DNA of 64,000 nucleotides from NCBI GenBank assembly GCA_030248215.1, contig JASANG010000886.1, positions 1 to 64,000 on the forward strand, given 5' to 3'. Within the stretch, counting starts at the first letter, position 1. Every line of letters starts with the position of its first letter. This DNA comes from Enoplolaimus lenunculus (lineage: Eukaryota > Nematoda > Enoplea > Enoplida > Thoracostomopsidae). The notes beneath the pieces were generated by a model. The model was not told where the DNA came from, searched no databases, and was given only the letters and a program-made list of their open reading frames with translations. Shown here piece by piece: positions 21,139-34,343 of the stretch. The translations under genes and the position numbers were made by a program.

Positions 21139-21524
21139 TAATTGTAACATTAAATTTATATCACAAAATCACACGCAAATTTAAGGTTATAGCAAAACAC
21201 ATATTTTCTCAACTAAGGAACAGCACCAATCCATATATAGGAACGCATATTTATGTATCAATGAAATAAACCGGATACCTAAGCATCAGTCATAAAGCTC
21301 AAAACATTGCAGACCACAATTGAAATACACCGATATGTAAGCATAAAACGTTAGACAAGGTAATGTTTCAAATAACTGCAATACACAGAACAAACGTTTC
21401 TTATATATTTAAGAAAAACTTTATGAAAATTCAGACAATCATGTTTTTACAGAGACACCGGACATACAATTCTTGACTTTCCAAGCTACACAGCCAAGTG
21501 ATTCGCACACCAATTGCTATCTTA
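21139..21524. other. AT-rich stretch without recognised content (left arm)
   Basis: No gene, terminal repeat or tandem repeat is visible. It is conserved in the right arm at about 32,375-32,760. Confidence 0.6.
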
Positions 21525-22498
21525 TGCGGGGTTCACGTTATAAATGGTGCAGCTGGGCCACGTTTTGTCACGTTGTATATATTGGGTAACCTTTTGTCTG
21601 CTATGTAACCCAATATGATATTCAAAAAACAGTGGTTGTCTGCTAACATCACGTATCGGTCACGTTTTGTCTTTCAATATCATATGATATTCCCTACGTT
21701 GTCTGTCAATATCATATGATCATTTTGAAAATGTCTACTGAGTCAGCTGCATAACTAGGTTTGGAATTTCATATGATACTAATCGACATGTAATTGGCGG
21801 GACATTCAAATTTTGGTGGGAAATTCAAATTTTGGCAGGAAATTCAAATTTTGGCGGGAAATTCAAATTTTGGTGGGAAAATTCAAATTTTGGCGGCAAA
21901 TTCAAATTTAGACGGAAAAATTCAAAATTTGGCGGGAAATTCACATTTTGGCGGGAAATTCAAATTTTGGCGGGAAATTCAAATTTTGGCGGGAAAATTC
22001 AAATTTTGGTTGAAAATTCAAATTTTGGCGGCAAATTCAAATTCAGTTGGGAAAATTCAAATTTTGGCGGGAATTCAAATTTTGGAGGGAAATTCAAATT
22101 TTGGCGCAAAAATTCAAAATTTGGCGGGAAAATTCAAATTTTGCAGAAAAATGCGAATTTGGGAGTGAATATTCAAAACTTTAGCGCATTGTATACGTCT
22201 TAAACTACAAAATGGAATATCATATGATACTCCAAATCCGTCTTTGAATATCATATCATATATGCTGTTAATTTGGAATATCACATGACATTCAACAATA
22301 TGTCTGATTATGTCACGTGACATTCGCACACTTGTATGCTGAGATAATTTGAATACCCGTGCTTTGTATAGCAATATCACGTGATATTTGACTTTTGCTT
22401 GTCCGTATCATATGATTGTAACAAAAATTTATGTTGATGTCGAATCAACATGTGACAAAACGTGACCCGACTGCCCCAGTTATAACGTGAACCCCCCA
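21525..22498 (+). mobile_element. D-family Harbinger-like MITE (left arm, D2)
   Basis: 974 bp between TTA duplications (21,522 and 22,499). Ends TGCGGGGTTCACGTTATAA and TTATAACGTGAACCCCCCA. Internal E2F-type array 21,797-22,165, CATATG-centred palindromes and GTCACGTGAC (22,312-22,321). Twin: 31,399-32,374. Confidence 0.9.
21797..22165 (+). promoter_or_regulatory. Array of E2F-type sites inside D2
   Basis: About 17 units of 18-20 bp of the form AATTCAAATTTTGGCGGGAA. About seven keep the exact TTGGCGGGAA core or TTTGGCGC. TTTGGCGGGAAA is the classical E2F/DP consensus. Binding is not shown by sequence alone. Confidence 0.6.
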
Positions 22499-22501
22499 TT
22501 A

Positions 22502-25428
22502 AGCCATTAATTATAAATTAATAATTATATATTAACACTCTTTTAACATTTCACATAGTGCCTCGACATCTGATGTTATCCCTAGGAATGTGTCAATTAA
22601 TAGGCATCAGTAAAATCGGCATTTTTCGCTAGTATCGACATCGCTACTGCATAAAAATTAACAATTACAGATTCTTCGCCTATACCTTTTGCGCATCCCC
22701 GTAAAAAAATCAAAAAAGCACTCCTACTAATTTACAGACGGTCGGTAAAAATGACTCCCTTACTGTCTAGAAAATGGCGTCAAATTCAGATAAAAATAGT
22801 TTTCATACCAATTTAACTCAATTTGCAGTGCCATTATGCTGTTATGCACGGTATCCTAGCAAGTTTTACACATCTTTAATAAATAAAAAAATAGTATCTA
22901 GGTTGCGAAAAGTGGACACTAATGTGCTTTTCTGCAGTACGTATACGTCTTAACTTTTCATTTATTAATGTTTTATTAGGATAACTTACGTTCTATACAA
23001 TCTGTATTTGGAATATAATCTTAGAAATTGTGAGAATTTTGGCTGTCCATCTTGCTGCTTTCTGTAAACAATTAAATAAATTATCGATATGTACACCATT
23101 TTTATGTACTCTCTTAGAGCGAGGCTTACCAGTAGTAATGACTTAAAAGTTTTCAGCTTTTAATTCTCGGCTTATGATGTCGTACAATTTCCCCGTATTA
23201 ATAGGTTAGTGCCAAAACAGAGTCCAAAACTTTTGACTGAGGGCGGCTAAATATAATACTGATGCGAACTATCAAGGCATAGTAAAAAGGTATTCTAATG
23301 AAAGGCACAAACTAACGAGGTAGTTGGCTGGGCTGAACCACACTTGGAAGAGGGTGTGAAATTTCAAGAACCAAAATTTGCCAGAGTTCCAAAAGCGGTG
23401 CTGGCAATAGCTTTTGATTCTGCGGCTACTGGAGCCATCGTTTCAAAAACGTTTGATGACGAAGTACCGGAATATAGTAATTCGGTGATGAAAATTCATT
23501 TCAAATTCTGGTTCCTGTTCCTGTTGCGGTGCCTGGAAAAGATCAATTCCTGTTTTTGTTTCTGTTACAGAAAAATTTATTTCCTGTTGGAACCCTGGTA
23601 TTGCCTTTTACCACCAAAAAATTTTCTGAGAGGCACCTCTCTACCTCCCCTGGATCCGCTAGTGGTTACAGGAATATAAAAATTCACCCTTTAATACACA
23701 TACGCATCTTATGATCTGTTTTCAAGCTTGGTAAAGCGTAACCGTATATTAAAACTTAATAAATAATAGTGTACGTTATTTGAAACGACGTATTAAAAAG
23801 CTCCACCTTGTTTTTTGCGACAGAATGTCAACCTGTCCAAAGCGGATTAGTAACCGCTGTCCTCTCTAATCACTATCGTGAAGTTGCAAGGTAATGTAGA
23901 ATGGCAGTGTTTAACGAATTGCTTCACGCGGCGCTTGCTAACCTCCATTCGACAGGTAATAACTCTTTCAACAAAAAATGGGTAGAGTAAGAATTTAGAT
24001 GAACGAAGTTGCTGTAATCTTTAAACAACTGAGCAGATTTTGCACCTGCAAGTTGATCAAAACCGTGATGCCTCTGAGAGTAACATTGGCCACTTCAGTT
24101 GTTATTATAATCTGTACTACAATTTCATGTTTATCAACTGAATTGAAATTGAATCCAAGGCTTATCATTTGGCTTCGCTTATGATTATACCCTGTATCTC
24201 ACCCCAAACATAATATCAAAAATGGGTAATTTCGGTTAAATAGAGCTGGCAGCCTGCACCAGAAGCTAACATATCATCTTGAAACCTTAGTTTCGGGATG
24301 AAACTCCCTCACAGAAGTTGATACCTCCTTGAACGTTTTCAACTACGCTATTTTTCTTGTATTTGCATTCACAAGATTCGGTAAAGTCTAAAACAAGAAA
24401 CCATGTTGTACCGAAATACAAACGAAAGAAACCATGTTGTACCATAATTTACAATACGTAAATACCTTCAAGTTCAATTTGGCCTTTGGCCAACGACAAC
24501 CGGTACGATATGCCAACAGGGTAGATTGCATATAGATGACGCATATTACCTCAATTTGACATTTTCACTTTGAGTACTTGCCACTTGAAGTTTATCATTT
24601 TTAGCAGTTTAAAACTTATAATCTTTTTGATTTAAAGAAAAAACTATAAACCGTATACTAAGCTATACAAACAGCTAACCAAATATACAATATTAGTTAA
24701 TACGTACACCAGTAGCACAGAAACGAATTCTGAAGTGAGGAAGAGAACAGAAACAAAAATATTCTGTCGAAGTTCGTTATTCTTAACTACCCGCTTGTGT
24801 AATTTAAAACCGATACTTTTTCACTGGATTTCTTCGTATTCAGGATGTTGATAATTTTGCGTTTCAAAAGTTAAGATAATATTTAACGTGAAATCATGAC
24901 AAACTAGTCATTAAATCTCCGAAGAGGTTAAATAGAAAATATTGATGGGGAAGTTAAATCATGCTACAAACCTTTACATTTGAGTTGGTCGGGTTCGATA
25001 TGACCTTAATATTTTCTATGTACAGCGGCTAAGGTAAAATTATAAACATGAAATACAAAAGACATCGCGAGCAAAGTGAGGTGGATCCAAAGTAATTTTA
25101 ATATAAGAGGATATAAAATGATGTAATTTTAGTTTCATGGTTTATAGTACAGACGCATCCTCGCCCAAAATGTAGGGAGAACGATCTCCTAGTTTTGAAT
25201 ACTGGAAACGCGTTCCAGCCGTCTTTCCCCTGTTTTTACACTTATACAGAATAGGTATAATGTACCAAGACAATTGCTAGACGTTTTGTATTGTGATGCT
25301 CCTTTCATTGAGTTAATACACAGTGACGTTTCATTACATGTTTGAACAGCCCCAAACTAAAGATAACATCAATATATAAATTATTATGTAAGTAGTACAC
25401 ACACATTTGTTTGCAACGTCCATTAACC
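22502..25428. other. Arm sequence without a recognised gene (left arm)
   Basis: Twin of about 28,653-31,395. An open stretch at 23,344-23,679 (start EEGVKFQEPKFARVPKAVL) is only partly open in the other arm and ends in low-complexity Phe/Leu/Cys codons, so I do not call it a gene. A left-only segment lies at about 24,990-25,181. A short open frame on the minus strand around 24,000-24,110 (reading HHGFDQLAGAKSAQLFKDY) is present in both arms but unidentified. Confidence 0.5.
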
Positions 25429-25716
25429 TCAAGTCATTGAACAAAAGTTTAATTTATAAATTAATGACAAATTAACAAGAGAGTTTTTCAATGGTACGAC
25501 AAAAATTGTTAACGTGGTTAACAAAAATTTGTTTTGAAGAACAAAGACCAAGCCAAACTCTAAACCATTGAAGAAGTTCTTAAAATTAAGCCTTCTGTAA
25601 AAATAGCGCTGAAAACTCACCCTAGGCTCATATCAATAGTTGTTTAACATCTGCGTAAAACTTCAATGAAAGCCAAACGAAGCGAACGGACATGCGAGCT
25701 ATAAAAACAGTAACCT

Positions 25717-25929
25717 TTAATAGGCTGTATGAGCTGAACTTTTGATTAGGTTTATATATCGTACAAATGTCCGTTGACAAATTAAGTTGTATTGCTCGAT
25801 GAGTTGTCGGTGACTAATATTGCCTTTATATGACACGGCATATACCTTATGTCCTAGCTTTTTCTTTATTCGGGCTTGTATATTACGTGACCAACACGGA
25901 GTTCTTTTTATAGACGTTGCGTTGTTCAC
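25717..25929 (-). CDS. Small unknown ORF, left-arm copy
   Basis: 70 residues, basic: KRTPCWSRNIQARIKKKLGH, then KVYAVSYKGNISHRQLIEQY. Its twin at 28,152-28,364 differs only by Ile-to-Val changes at two sites. It has no family I recognise. It could be an exon or a transposon fragment; the arms are similar enough that intactness alone proves little. Confidence 0.3.
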   Translation of the reverse strand: MNNATSIKRTPCWSRNIQARIKKKLGHKVYAVSYKGNISHRQLIEQYNLICQRTFVRYINLIKSSAHTAY

Positions 25930-26548
25930 ATTTATACGCGGTAAATGTTCGTTTCAGCATTCAAAGCATCATTGCTGGCTTGACACTTTGAAATAATGAG
26001 AGCTTGTTTTTCGCAAATTGTGTAATCAGGCTGCGTATGCGTTTCTTTCAAACAAAATCTAGTTAAAAAATATACATACTACACAACATGTTAAAACAAA
26101 CGAAAATACAAGTAAAAAACAGCGAACCAAATAAACCTCGTTATTTTAACACCAAAATTTGTTTAAATGTTTGATTCTAGTTTAGTTGCCCGGGAAATCA
26201 CTAAAGTACACAAATAAGCGTTTTAGGCTTACTAAGAATAACATTTCTTGGAGCTAGGCTTTGGCTTAGAAATTAAGAAATAAGCTTATGCTTGTACAAT
26301 TGTGGAAGTATTAGGTGAGTGTTATATTTACATGTGTATATATCACGGATGAATGGTAACTCATAAAACACGTGCACTTCAGCTGGCACTAAAGTGTTGT
26401 TTCGTGAGCTCATCAAGATATTACGTATGTGTAGTAGAATTTCATCTTGATCCGAGTATTCCGGGTGTCTTCACCGATAAATTCCGGGTCCGGCTTTTTC
26501 TTCGAAAAAAATCCGGATCAGTGTATTTATTTGTAAATATTGTCACTT

Positions 26549-27533
26549 TATGGAACATTCACGTTATACTGCGCACGCTACTGCAAAAAATGTCCGGGTC
26601 TGTGTAAGGCCCGACGTCTTTTTAACATACTCTATTACGGATCCTCTATAAAGTCCGGTAGTCCCTAACGAGGACGTAAAGACATATTGCACTGTGTTCA
26701 TATAGCATCGCAAACATACATAACAACAACACAAACACATATATACACTTAATTATTTTACTTGATTTTTTACCTTTTGTCCGGACTCTCTTCGGGCAGT
26801 GTCGGGACAATTAATAGTGTCTACGCACCGCACAAAATTGTACCTACACGCTAGTTGCAGCTTCGATTTGCACACAGCTCCCTACCGGGTGGTTGGACAA
26901 ATTCTTACATTAGCGGGCGCATTATAACGTGGATGACCCATTAATGTCTATAGGGTTCTCAAGCGTTCATACTTGTTCGCTGGAAACCACTTCACGTTTT
27001 CGCTTCTTTGAATCTGCTTTTTTGGGCTAACATTTGCTTTGTTTGACTACCAACCAATATTCTTTTGTTTTCTCTAAAAACGTATATTATGCGTACGTGA
27101 AAAGTTTACTTCGAGGAGATGTGCAATGAACTGAATAGCTGGCAAAACACAAACAAAACCACAACAAAAATACACCTATAAACAACACCAGCAAAACCTC
27201 ACACATAGCAGCATAAACACACAAACCCCAACACACTATAGAACCAAAAAAAGCCTACACAGACCCACACAAGCGGCGCAAAACAAGTCCAAAGACATAT
27301 TACAATAAATAGCACACCGATTCAAGAAAAGCGACCAATGACACCCGGACAATTTGTCCCCCCCCTTACTTTACCCCCTCCGATCACAATAAACATAAAT
27401 ATTATATATTTTTTATTCTTATTTTCACTATATAACACACAATTCTTACTCCTCAGACACCACTATAGAATCAATAGAGTTAGAGAGCGTGCTACACGCG
27501 GACTTTTGCAGTAGCGTCGAGTATAAATTTCCG
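26549..27533. other. Spacer at the palindrome centre
   Basis: The unpaired centre holds an E-family MITE at 26,551-26,940. It continues with AT-rich unique sequence with many short A/C-rich runs (27,140-27,300) and a C-rich run near 27,360. The last 50 bp or so (27,480-27,533, read in reverse) resemble a diverged piece of the E MITE, so the arms may once have matched slightly further in. No gene is seen. Confidence 0.8.
26551..26940 (+). mobile_element. E-family Harbinger-like MITE at the palindrome centre
   Basis: 390 bp with TTA on both sides (26,548-26,550; 26,941-26,943). Ends TGGAACATTCACGTTATACTG and CATTATAACGTGGATGACCCA. A second copy is at 45,312-45,698. The terminal ACGTTATA motif is shared with D. 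Confidence 0.85.
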
Positions 27534-28151
27534 AAGTGACAATATTTACAAATAAATACACTGATCCGGATTTTTTTCGAAGAAAAAGCCGGACCCGGAA
27601 TTTATCGGTGAAGACACCCGGAATACTCGGATCAAGATGAAATTCTACTATACATACGTAATATCTTGATGAGCTCACGAAACAACACTTTAGTGCCAGC
27701 TGAAGTGCACGTGTTTTATGAGTTACCATTCATCCGTGATATATACACATGTAAATATAACACTCACCTAATACTTCCACAATTGTACAAGCATAAGCTT
27801 ATTTCTTAATTTCTAAGCCAAAGCCTAGCTCCAAGAAATGTTATTCTTAGTAAGCCTAAAACGCTTATTTGTGTACTTTGGTGATTTCCCGGGCAACTAA
27901 ACTAGAATCAAACATTTAAACAAATTTAGGTGTTAAAATAACGAGGTTTATTTGGTTCGCTGTTTTTAACTTTTATTTTCGTTTCTTTTAACATGTTGTG
28001 TAGTATGTATATTTTTAACTAGATTTTGTTTGAAAGAAACGCATACGCAGCCTGATTACACAATTTGCGAAAAACAAGCTCTCATTATTTCAAAGTGTCA
28101 AGCCAGCAATGATGCTTTGAATGCTGAAACGAACATTTACCGCGTATAAAT

Positions 28152-28364
28152 GTGAACAACGCAACGTCTATAAAAAGAACTCCGTGTTGGTCACGTAATA
28201 TACAAGCCCGAGTAAAGAAAAAGCTAGGACATAAGGTATATGCCGTGTCATATAAAGGCAATATTAGTCACCGACAACTCGTCGAGCAATACAACTTAAT
28301 TTGTCAACGGACATTTGTACGATATATAAACTTAATCAAAAGTTCAGCTCATACAGCCTATTAA
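28152..28364 (+). CDS. Small unknown ORF, right-arm copy
   Basis: Twin of 25,717-25,929 (reads ARVKKKLGHKVYAVSYKGNI). Lys/Arg-rich, no signal peptide, no recognised domain. Upstream and downstream sequence is also conserved between the arms, so selection on the protein cannot be inferred from this pair alone. Confidence 0.3.
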   Translation: MNNATSIKRTPCWSRNIQARVKKKLGHKVYAVSYKGNISHRQLVEQYNLICQRTFVRYINLIKSSAHTAY

Positions 28365-28652
28365 AGGTTACTGTTTTTACAGCTCGCATGTCCGTTCGCT
28401 TCGTTTGGCTTTCATTGAAGTTTTACGCAGATGTTAAACAACTATTGATTTGAGCCTAGGGTGAGTTTTCAGCGCTATTTTTACAGAAGGCTTAATTTTA
28501 AGAACTTCTTCAATGGTTTAGATTTTGGCTTGGTCTTTGTTCTTCGTAACAAATTTTTGTTAACCATGTTAACAATTTTTGTCGTGCCATTGAAAAACTC
28601 TCTTGTTAACTTGTCATTAATTTATAAATTAAACTTTTGTTCAATGACTTGA

Positions 28653-31398
28653 GGTTAATGGACGTTGCAAACAAATTGTGTGTACTACTTACATAATAAT
28701 TTATATATTGATGTTATCTTTAGTTTGGGGCTGTTCAAACATGTAATGAAACGTCACTGTGTATTAACTCAATAAAAGGAGCATCGCAATACAAAACGTC
28801 TAACAATTGTCTTGGTAGATTATACCTATTCTGTATAAGTGTAAAAACAGGGGAAAGATGGTTGGAACGCGTTTCCAGTTTTCAAAACTAGGAGATCGTA
28901 CCAACTCAAATGTAAAGGTTTGTAGCATGATTTAACTTCCCCATCAATATTTTCTATTTAACCTCTTCGGAGATTTAATGACTAGTTTGTCATGATTTCA
29001 CGTTAAATATTATCTTAACTTTTGAAACGCAAAATTATCAACATCCTGAATACGGAAAAATCCAGTGAAAAAGTACCGGTTTTAAATACTAAAAGCGCGT
29101 AGTTAAGAATATCGAACTTCGACAGAATAATTTTTGTTTCAGTTCTCTTCCTCACTTTAGAATTCGTTTCTGTGCTACTGGTGTACGTATTAACTAATAT
29201 TGTATATTTGGTTAGCTGTTTGTATAGTTTAGTATACGGTATATAGTTTTTTCTTTAAATCAAGAAGAGTATAAGTTTTAAACTGCTAAAAATGATAAAC
29301 TTCAAGTGGCAAGTACTCAAAGTGAAAATGTCAAATTGAGGTAATATGCGTCATCTAAATGCAATGTACCTTATTGGCATATCGTACCGGTTGTCGTTGG
29401 CCAAAGGCCAAATTGAACTTGAAGGTATTTACGTATTGTAAATTTCGGTACAACATGGTTAAGGTATTTACGTATTGTAAATTTCGGTACAACATGGTTT
29501 CTTGTTTTAGACTTTACCGAATCTTGTGAATGCAAATACAAGAAAAATAGCGTAGTTGAAAACGTTCAAGGAGGTATCAACTTCTGTGAGGGAGTTTTAT
29601 CCCGAAACTAAGGTTTCAAGATGATATGTTAGCTTCTGGTGCAGGCTGCCAGCTCTATTTAGCCGAAATTACCCATTTTTGATATAATTTTTGGGGTGAG
29701 ATACAGGGTATAATCATAAGCGAAGCCAAATGATAAGCCTTGGATTCAATTTCAATTCAGTTGATAAACATAAAATTGTAGTACAGATTATAATAACAAC
29801 TCAAGTGGCCAATGTTACTCTGAGAGGCATCACGGGTTTGATCAACTTGCAGGTGCAAAATCTGCTCAGTTGTTTAAAGATTACAGCAACTTAGTTCATC
29901 TAAATTCTTACTCTACCCATTTTTTGTTGAAAGGGTTATTACCTGTCGAATGGAGGTTAGCAAGCGCCGCGTGAAGCAATTCGTTAAACACTGCCATTCG
30001 ACATTACCTTGCAACTTCACGATAGTGATTAGAGAGGACAGCGGTTACTAATCCGCTTTGGACAGGTTGACACTCTGTCGCAAAAAACAAGGTGGAGCTT
30101 TTTAATACGTCGTTTCAAATAACGTACACTATTATTTATTAAGTTTTAATATACGGTAACGCTTTACCAAGCTTGAAAACAGATCATAAGATGCGTATGT
30201 ATATTAAAGGGTGAATTTTTATATTCCTGTAACCACTAGCGGATCCAGGGGAGGTAGAGAGGTGCCTCTCAGAAAATTTTTTGGTGGTAAAAGGCCATAC
30301 TAGGGTTCCAACAGGAAATAAATTTTTCTGTAACAGAAACAAAAACAGGAATTGATCTTTTCCAGGCACCGCAACAGGAACAGGAACCAGAATTTGAAAT
30401 GAATTTTCATCACCGAATTACTATATTCCGGTACTTCGTCATCAAACGTTTTTGAAAGGATGGCTCCAGTAGCCGCAGAATCAAAAGCTATTGCCAGCAC
30501 CGCTTTTGGAACTCTGGCAAATTTTGGTTCTTGAAATTTCACACCCTCTTCCAAGTGTGGTTCAGCCCAGCCAACTACCTCGTTAGTTTGTGCCTTTCAT
30601 TAGAATACCTTTTTACTATGCCTTGATAGTTCGCATGAGTATTATATTTAGCCGCCCTCAGTCAAAAGTTTTGGACTCTGTTTTGGCACTAACCTATTAA
30701 TACGGGGAAATTGTACGACATCATAAGCCGAGAATTAAAAGCTGAAAACTTTTAAGTCATTACTACTGGTAAGCCTCGCTCTAAGAGAGTACATAAAAAT
30801 GGTGTACATATCGATCATTTATTTAATTGTTTACAGAAAGCAGCGAGATGGACAGCCAAAATTCTCACAATTTCTAAGATTACATTCCAAATGCAGATTG
30901 TGTATAACGTAAGTTATCCTAATAAAACATTAATAAATGAAAAGTTAAGACGTATACGTACTGCAGAAAAGCACATTAGTGTCCACTTTTCGTAACCTAG
31001 ATACTATTTTTTATTTATTAAAGATGTGTAAAACTTGCTAGGATACCGTGCATAACAGCATAATGGCACTGCAAATTGAGTTAAATTGGTATGAAAACTA
31101 TTTTTATCTGAATTTGACGCCATTTTCTAGACAGTATGGGAGTCATTTTTACCGACCGTCTGTAAATTAGTAGGAGTGCTTTTTTGATATTTTTACGGGG
31201 ATGCGCAAAAAGTATAGGCGAAGAATCTGTAATTGTTAATTTTTATGCAGTAGCGGTGTCGATACTAGCGAAAAATGCCTATTTTACTGATGCCTATTAA
31301 TTGACACATTCCTAGGGATAACATCAGATGTCGAGGCACTATGTGAAATGTTAAAAGAGTGTTAATATATAATTATTAATTTATAATTAATGGCTTAA
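28653..31398. other. Arm sequence without a recognised gene (right arm)
   Basis: Twin of 22,502-25,428. It includes a tandem duplication at about 29,421-29,498 (unit begins AAGGTATTTACGTATTGTAA) that the left arm lacks. Confidence 0.5.
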
Positions 31399-32374
31399 TG
31401 GGGGGTTCACGTTATAACTGGGGCAGTCGGGTCACGTTTTGTCACATGTTGATTCGACATCAACATAAATTTTTGTTACAATCATATGATACGGACAAGC
31501 AAAGGTCAAATATCATGTGATATTGCTATACAAAGCACGGGTATTCATATTATCTCAGCATACAAGTGTTCGAATGTCACGTGACATAATCAGACATATT
31601 GTTGAATGTCATGTGATATTCCAAATTAACAGCATATATGATATGATATTCAAAGACGGATTTGGAGTATCATATGATATTCCATTATGTAGTTTAAGAC
31701 GTATACAATGCGCTATAGTTTTGAATATTCACTCCCAAATTCGCATTTTTCTGCAAAATTTGAATTTTCCCGCCAAATTTTGAATTTTTGCGCCAGAATT
31801 TGAATTTCCCTCCAAAATTTGAATTTCCCGCCAAAATTTGAATTTTCCCAACTGAATTTGAATTTGCCGCCAAAATTTGAATTTTCAACCAAAATTTGAA
31901 TTTTCCCGCCAAAATTTGAATTTCCCGCCAAAATTTGAATTTCCCGCCAAAATGTGAATTTCCCGCCAAATTTTGAATTTTCCCGTCTAAATTTGAATTT
32001 GCCGCCAAAATTTGAATTTTCCCGCCAAAATTTGAATTTCCCGCCAAACTTTGAATTTCCTGCCAAAATTTGAATTTCCCACCAAAATTTGAATGTCCCG
32101 CCAATTACATGTCGATTAGTATCATATGAAATTCCAAACCTAGTTATGCAGCTGACTCAGTAGACATTTTCAAAATGATCATATGATATTGAAAGACAAC
32201 GTAGGGAATATCATATGATATTGAAAGACAAAACGTGACCGATACGTGATGTTAGCAGACAACCACTGTTTTTTTGAATATAATATTGGGTTACATAGCA
32301 GACAAAAGGTTACCCAATATATACAACGTGACAAAACGTGGCCCAGCTGCACCATTTATAACGTGAACCCCGCA
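31399..32374 (-). mobile_element. D-family Harbinger-like MITE (right arm, D2 twin)
   Basis: Between TAA duplications (31,396 and 32,375). E2F-type array 31,725-32,103 read on the minus strand; GTCACGTGAC at 31,576-31,585. Intact ends. Confidence 0.9.
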
Positions 32375-32760
32375 TAAGATAGCAATTGGTGTGCGAATCG
32401 CTTGGCTGTGTAGCTTGGAAAGTCAAAAATTGTATGTCCGGAGTCTCTGTAAAAACATGATTGTCTGAATTTTCATAAAGTTTTTCTTAAGTATATAAGA
32501 AACGTTTGTTCTGTGTATTGCAGTTATTTGAAACATTACCTTGTCTAACGTTTTATGCTTACATCTCGGTGTATTTCAATTGTGGTCTGCAATGTTTTGA
32601 GCTTTATGACTGATGCTTAGGTATCCGGTTTATTTCATTGATACATAAATATGCGTTCCTATATATGGATTGGTGCTGTTCCTTAGTTGAGAAAATATGT
32701 GTTTTGCTATAACCTTAAATTTGCGTGTGATTTTGTGATATAAATTTAATGTTACATTTA

Positions 32761-33378
32761 CACAAAACAAATTGTCTTAAAATTTCAAGACATTATTTAA
32801 GACATAAATGTCTGGTATTTCAGACATTAATGGCCTTAAACAACTCAGAAATTCGTGTTTGAAATGGTTAAAACATAAATGTCTTATATTCAAAGATTAC
32901 TGTTGCCAGTTTATAAGACATAAATATTTTTCTTTGAAGAAATAGTTGGTTGTTTTATATTCAAGAGTTAATTTTCTGATTTCTATGCTGTGTAAAAAAG
33001 TTGATACGATTATATTCTTGAATATATAAATAATAAAATTTCAATGATATATTGTGTTCAGCGCAGGCTCCCGGCTACCTAAGTTTACGTCTTGGACGTA
33101 TTTTAAGTTGTAAAATTAGGGTATTTTATTCAGCCTTAGCCATCAATTTTGGAGTCGGTTTCCCTGGCAAATTTTAGAAATATTTGTCTTAACCATTCAT
33201 GAAACAGTCTTAATTTTCAGACTTTAAGTCTGAAAAACTTCATACTCATATTTATGAAAATTTTAAAAAAACAGAAATCTTGAACTCTAGACATATATAT
33301 GTCTGGAGTCTGTGTTAAGACATAATTGTCTTAAATTCGAAGCAATATTTTTTGAATATAAGACAATTTGTTTTGTGT
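32761..33378 (-). mobile_element. J-family inverted-repeat element (right arm)
   Basis: Twin of 20,521-21,138 with the same CACAAAACAAATTGTCTTA ends and AGACAT/ATGTCT palindromic words. Confidence 0.75.
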
Positions 33379-33483
33379 GTTTGACTAAAGATGTGTAGAA
33401 ACTGTAGGTCTGCTTTGGGAAATTTTCGAGCTGAGAAGCATAGTTTGTGCCAGATTTATTCAAAAGCAACTTGGTCGTTCTAA

Positions 33484-34343
33484 TGCGGGGTTCACGTTAT
33501 AACAGGGACAGTCGGGTCACGTTTTGTCACATGTTGATTCGACATCAACATAAATTTTTGTTACCATCATATGATACGGACAGACAAAAGTCGAATATCA
33601 TGTGATATTGCAATACAAAGCACGGGTAATCATGTTATCTCAGAATACAAGTGTTCGAATGTCACGTGACTTAATCAGACATATTGTTGAATATCATATG
33701 ATATTCCAAATTAACAGCATATACGATATGATATTCAAAGACGGATTTGGAGTATCATATGATATTCCATTATGTAGTTTAAGACGTATAAAATCCGCTA
33801 AAATTTTGAATATTAACTCCCAAATTCGAATTTTCCTGGGAAAATTTGAATTTTCCCGTCAAATTTTGAATTTTCAACCAAAATTTGAATATTCGCGCCA
33901 AAATTTGATTTTCCCGCCAAAATTTGAATTTCCCGCCAAAATGTGAATTTCCCGCCAAATTTTGAATTTTCCCGTCTAAATTCGAATTTGCCGCCAAAAT
34001 TTGAATTTTCCCGCCAAAATTTGAATTTCCCGCCAAAATTTGAATTTCTCGCCAAAATTGGAATTTCCCGCCAATTACATGTCGATTAGTATCATATGAT
34101 ATTCCAAACCTAGTTATGCAACTGACTCAGTAGACATTTTCAAAATGATCATATGACATTGACAGACAACGTAGGAAATATCATACGATATTGAAAGACA
34201 AAACGTGACCGATACGTGATGTTAGCAGACAACCACTGTTTTTTGAATATCATATTGGGTTACATCGCAGACAACATGTTACCCAATATATACAACGTGA
34301 CAAAACGTGGTCCAGGTGCACCATTTATAACGTGAACCCCGCA
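33484..34343 (-). mobile_element. D-family Harbinger-like MITE (right arm, D1 twin, uninterrupted)
   Basis: 860 bp with TAA at 33,481-33,483 and 34,344-34,346. Ends TGCGGGGTTCACG and CGTGAACCCCGCA. It is the empty-site allele for the LTR fossil: the target sequence appears here undisturbed near 34,187. E2F-type array 33,830-34,075. Confidence 0.9.

Larger units (their letters stand above)
1..26548 (+). repeat. Left arm of a large palindrome (interrupted 4,382-19,854)
   Basis: This arm reads as the reverse complement of 27,534-38,529. Matching landmarks have a constant coordinate sum: about 38,570 for the outer part, 53,898 for 20.4-23.7 kb and 54,081 near the centre. The jump between the first two equals the LTR fossil that only this arm carries. 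Without it the arm is about 11.1 kb. The homology still holds at base 1, so the true outer end lies outside the window. By-eye divergence from the other arm is about 1-3%, plus indels such as a left-only segment near 24,990-25,181. Confidence 0.93.

Noticed and set aside
21794-22203. Long repetitive readings (SNFGGKFKFWREIQIL) in the D MITEs
   Set aside because: They are translations of the 18-20 bp E2F-type repeat, open in several frames at once and present in every D copy. They are not proteins.
23344-23679. 111-residue ORF starting EEGVKFQEPKFARVPK
   Set aside because: Only part stays open in the other arm and the second half is low-complexity Phe/Leu/Cys. There is no family resemblance.
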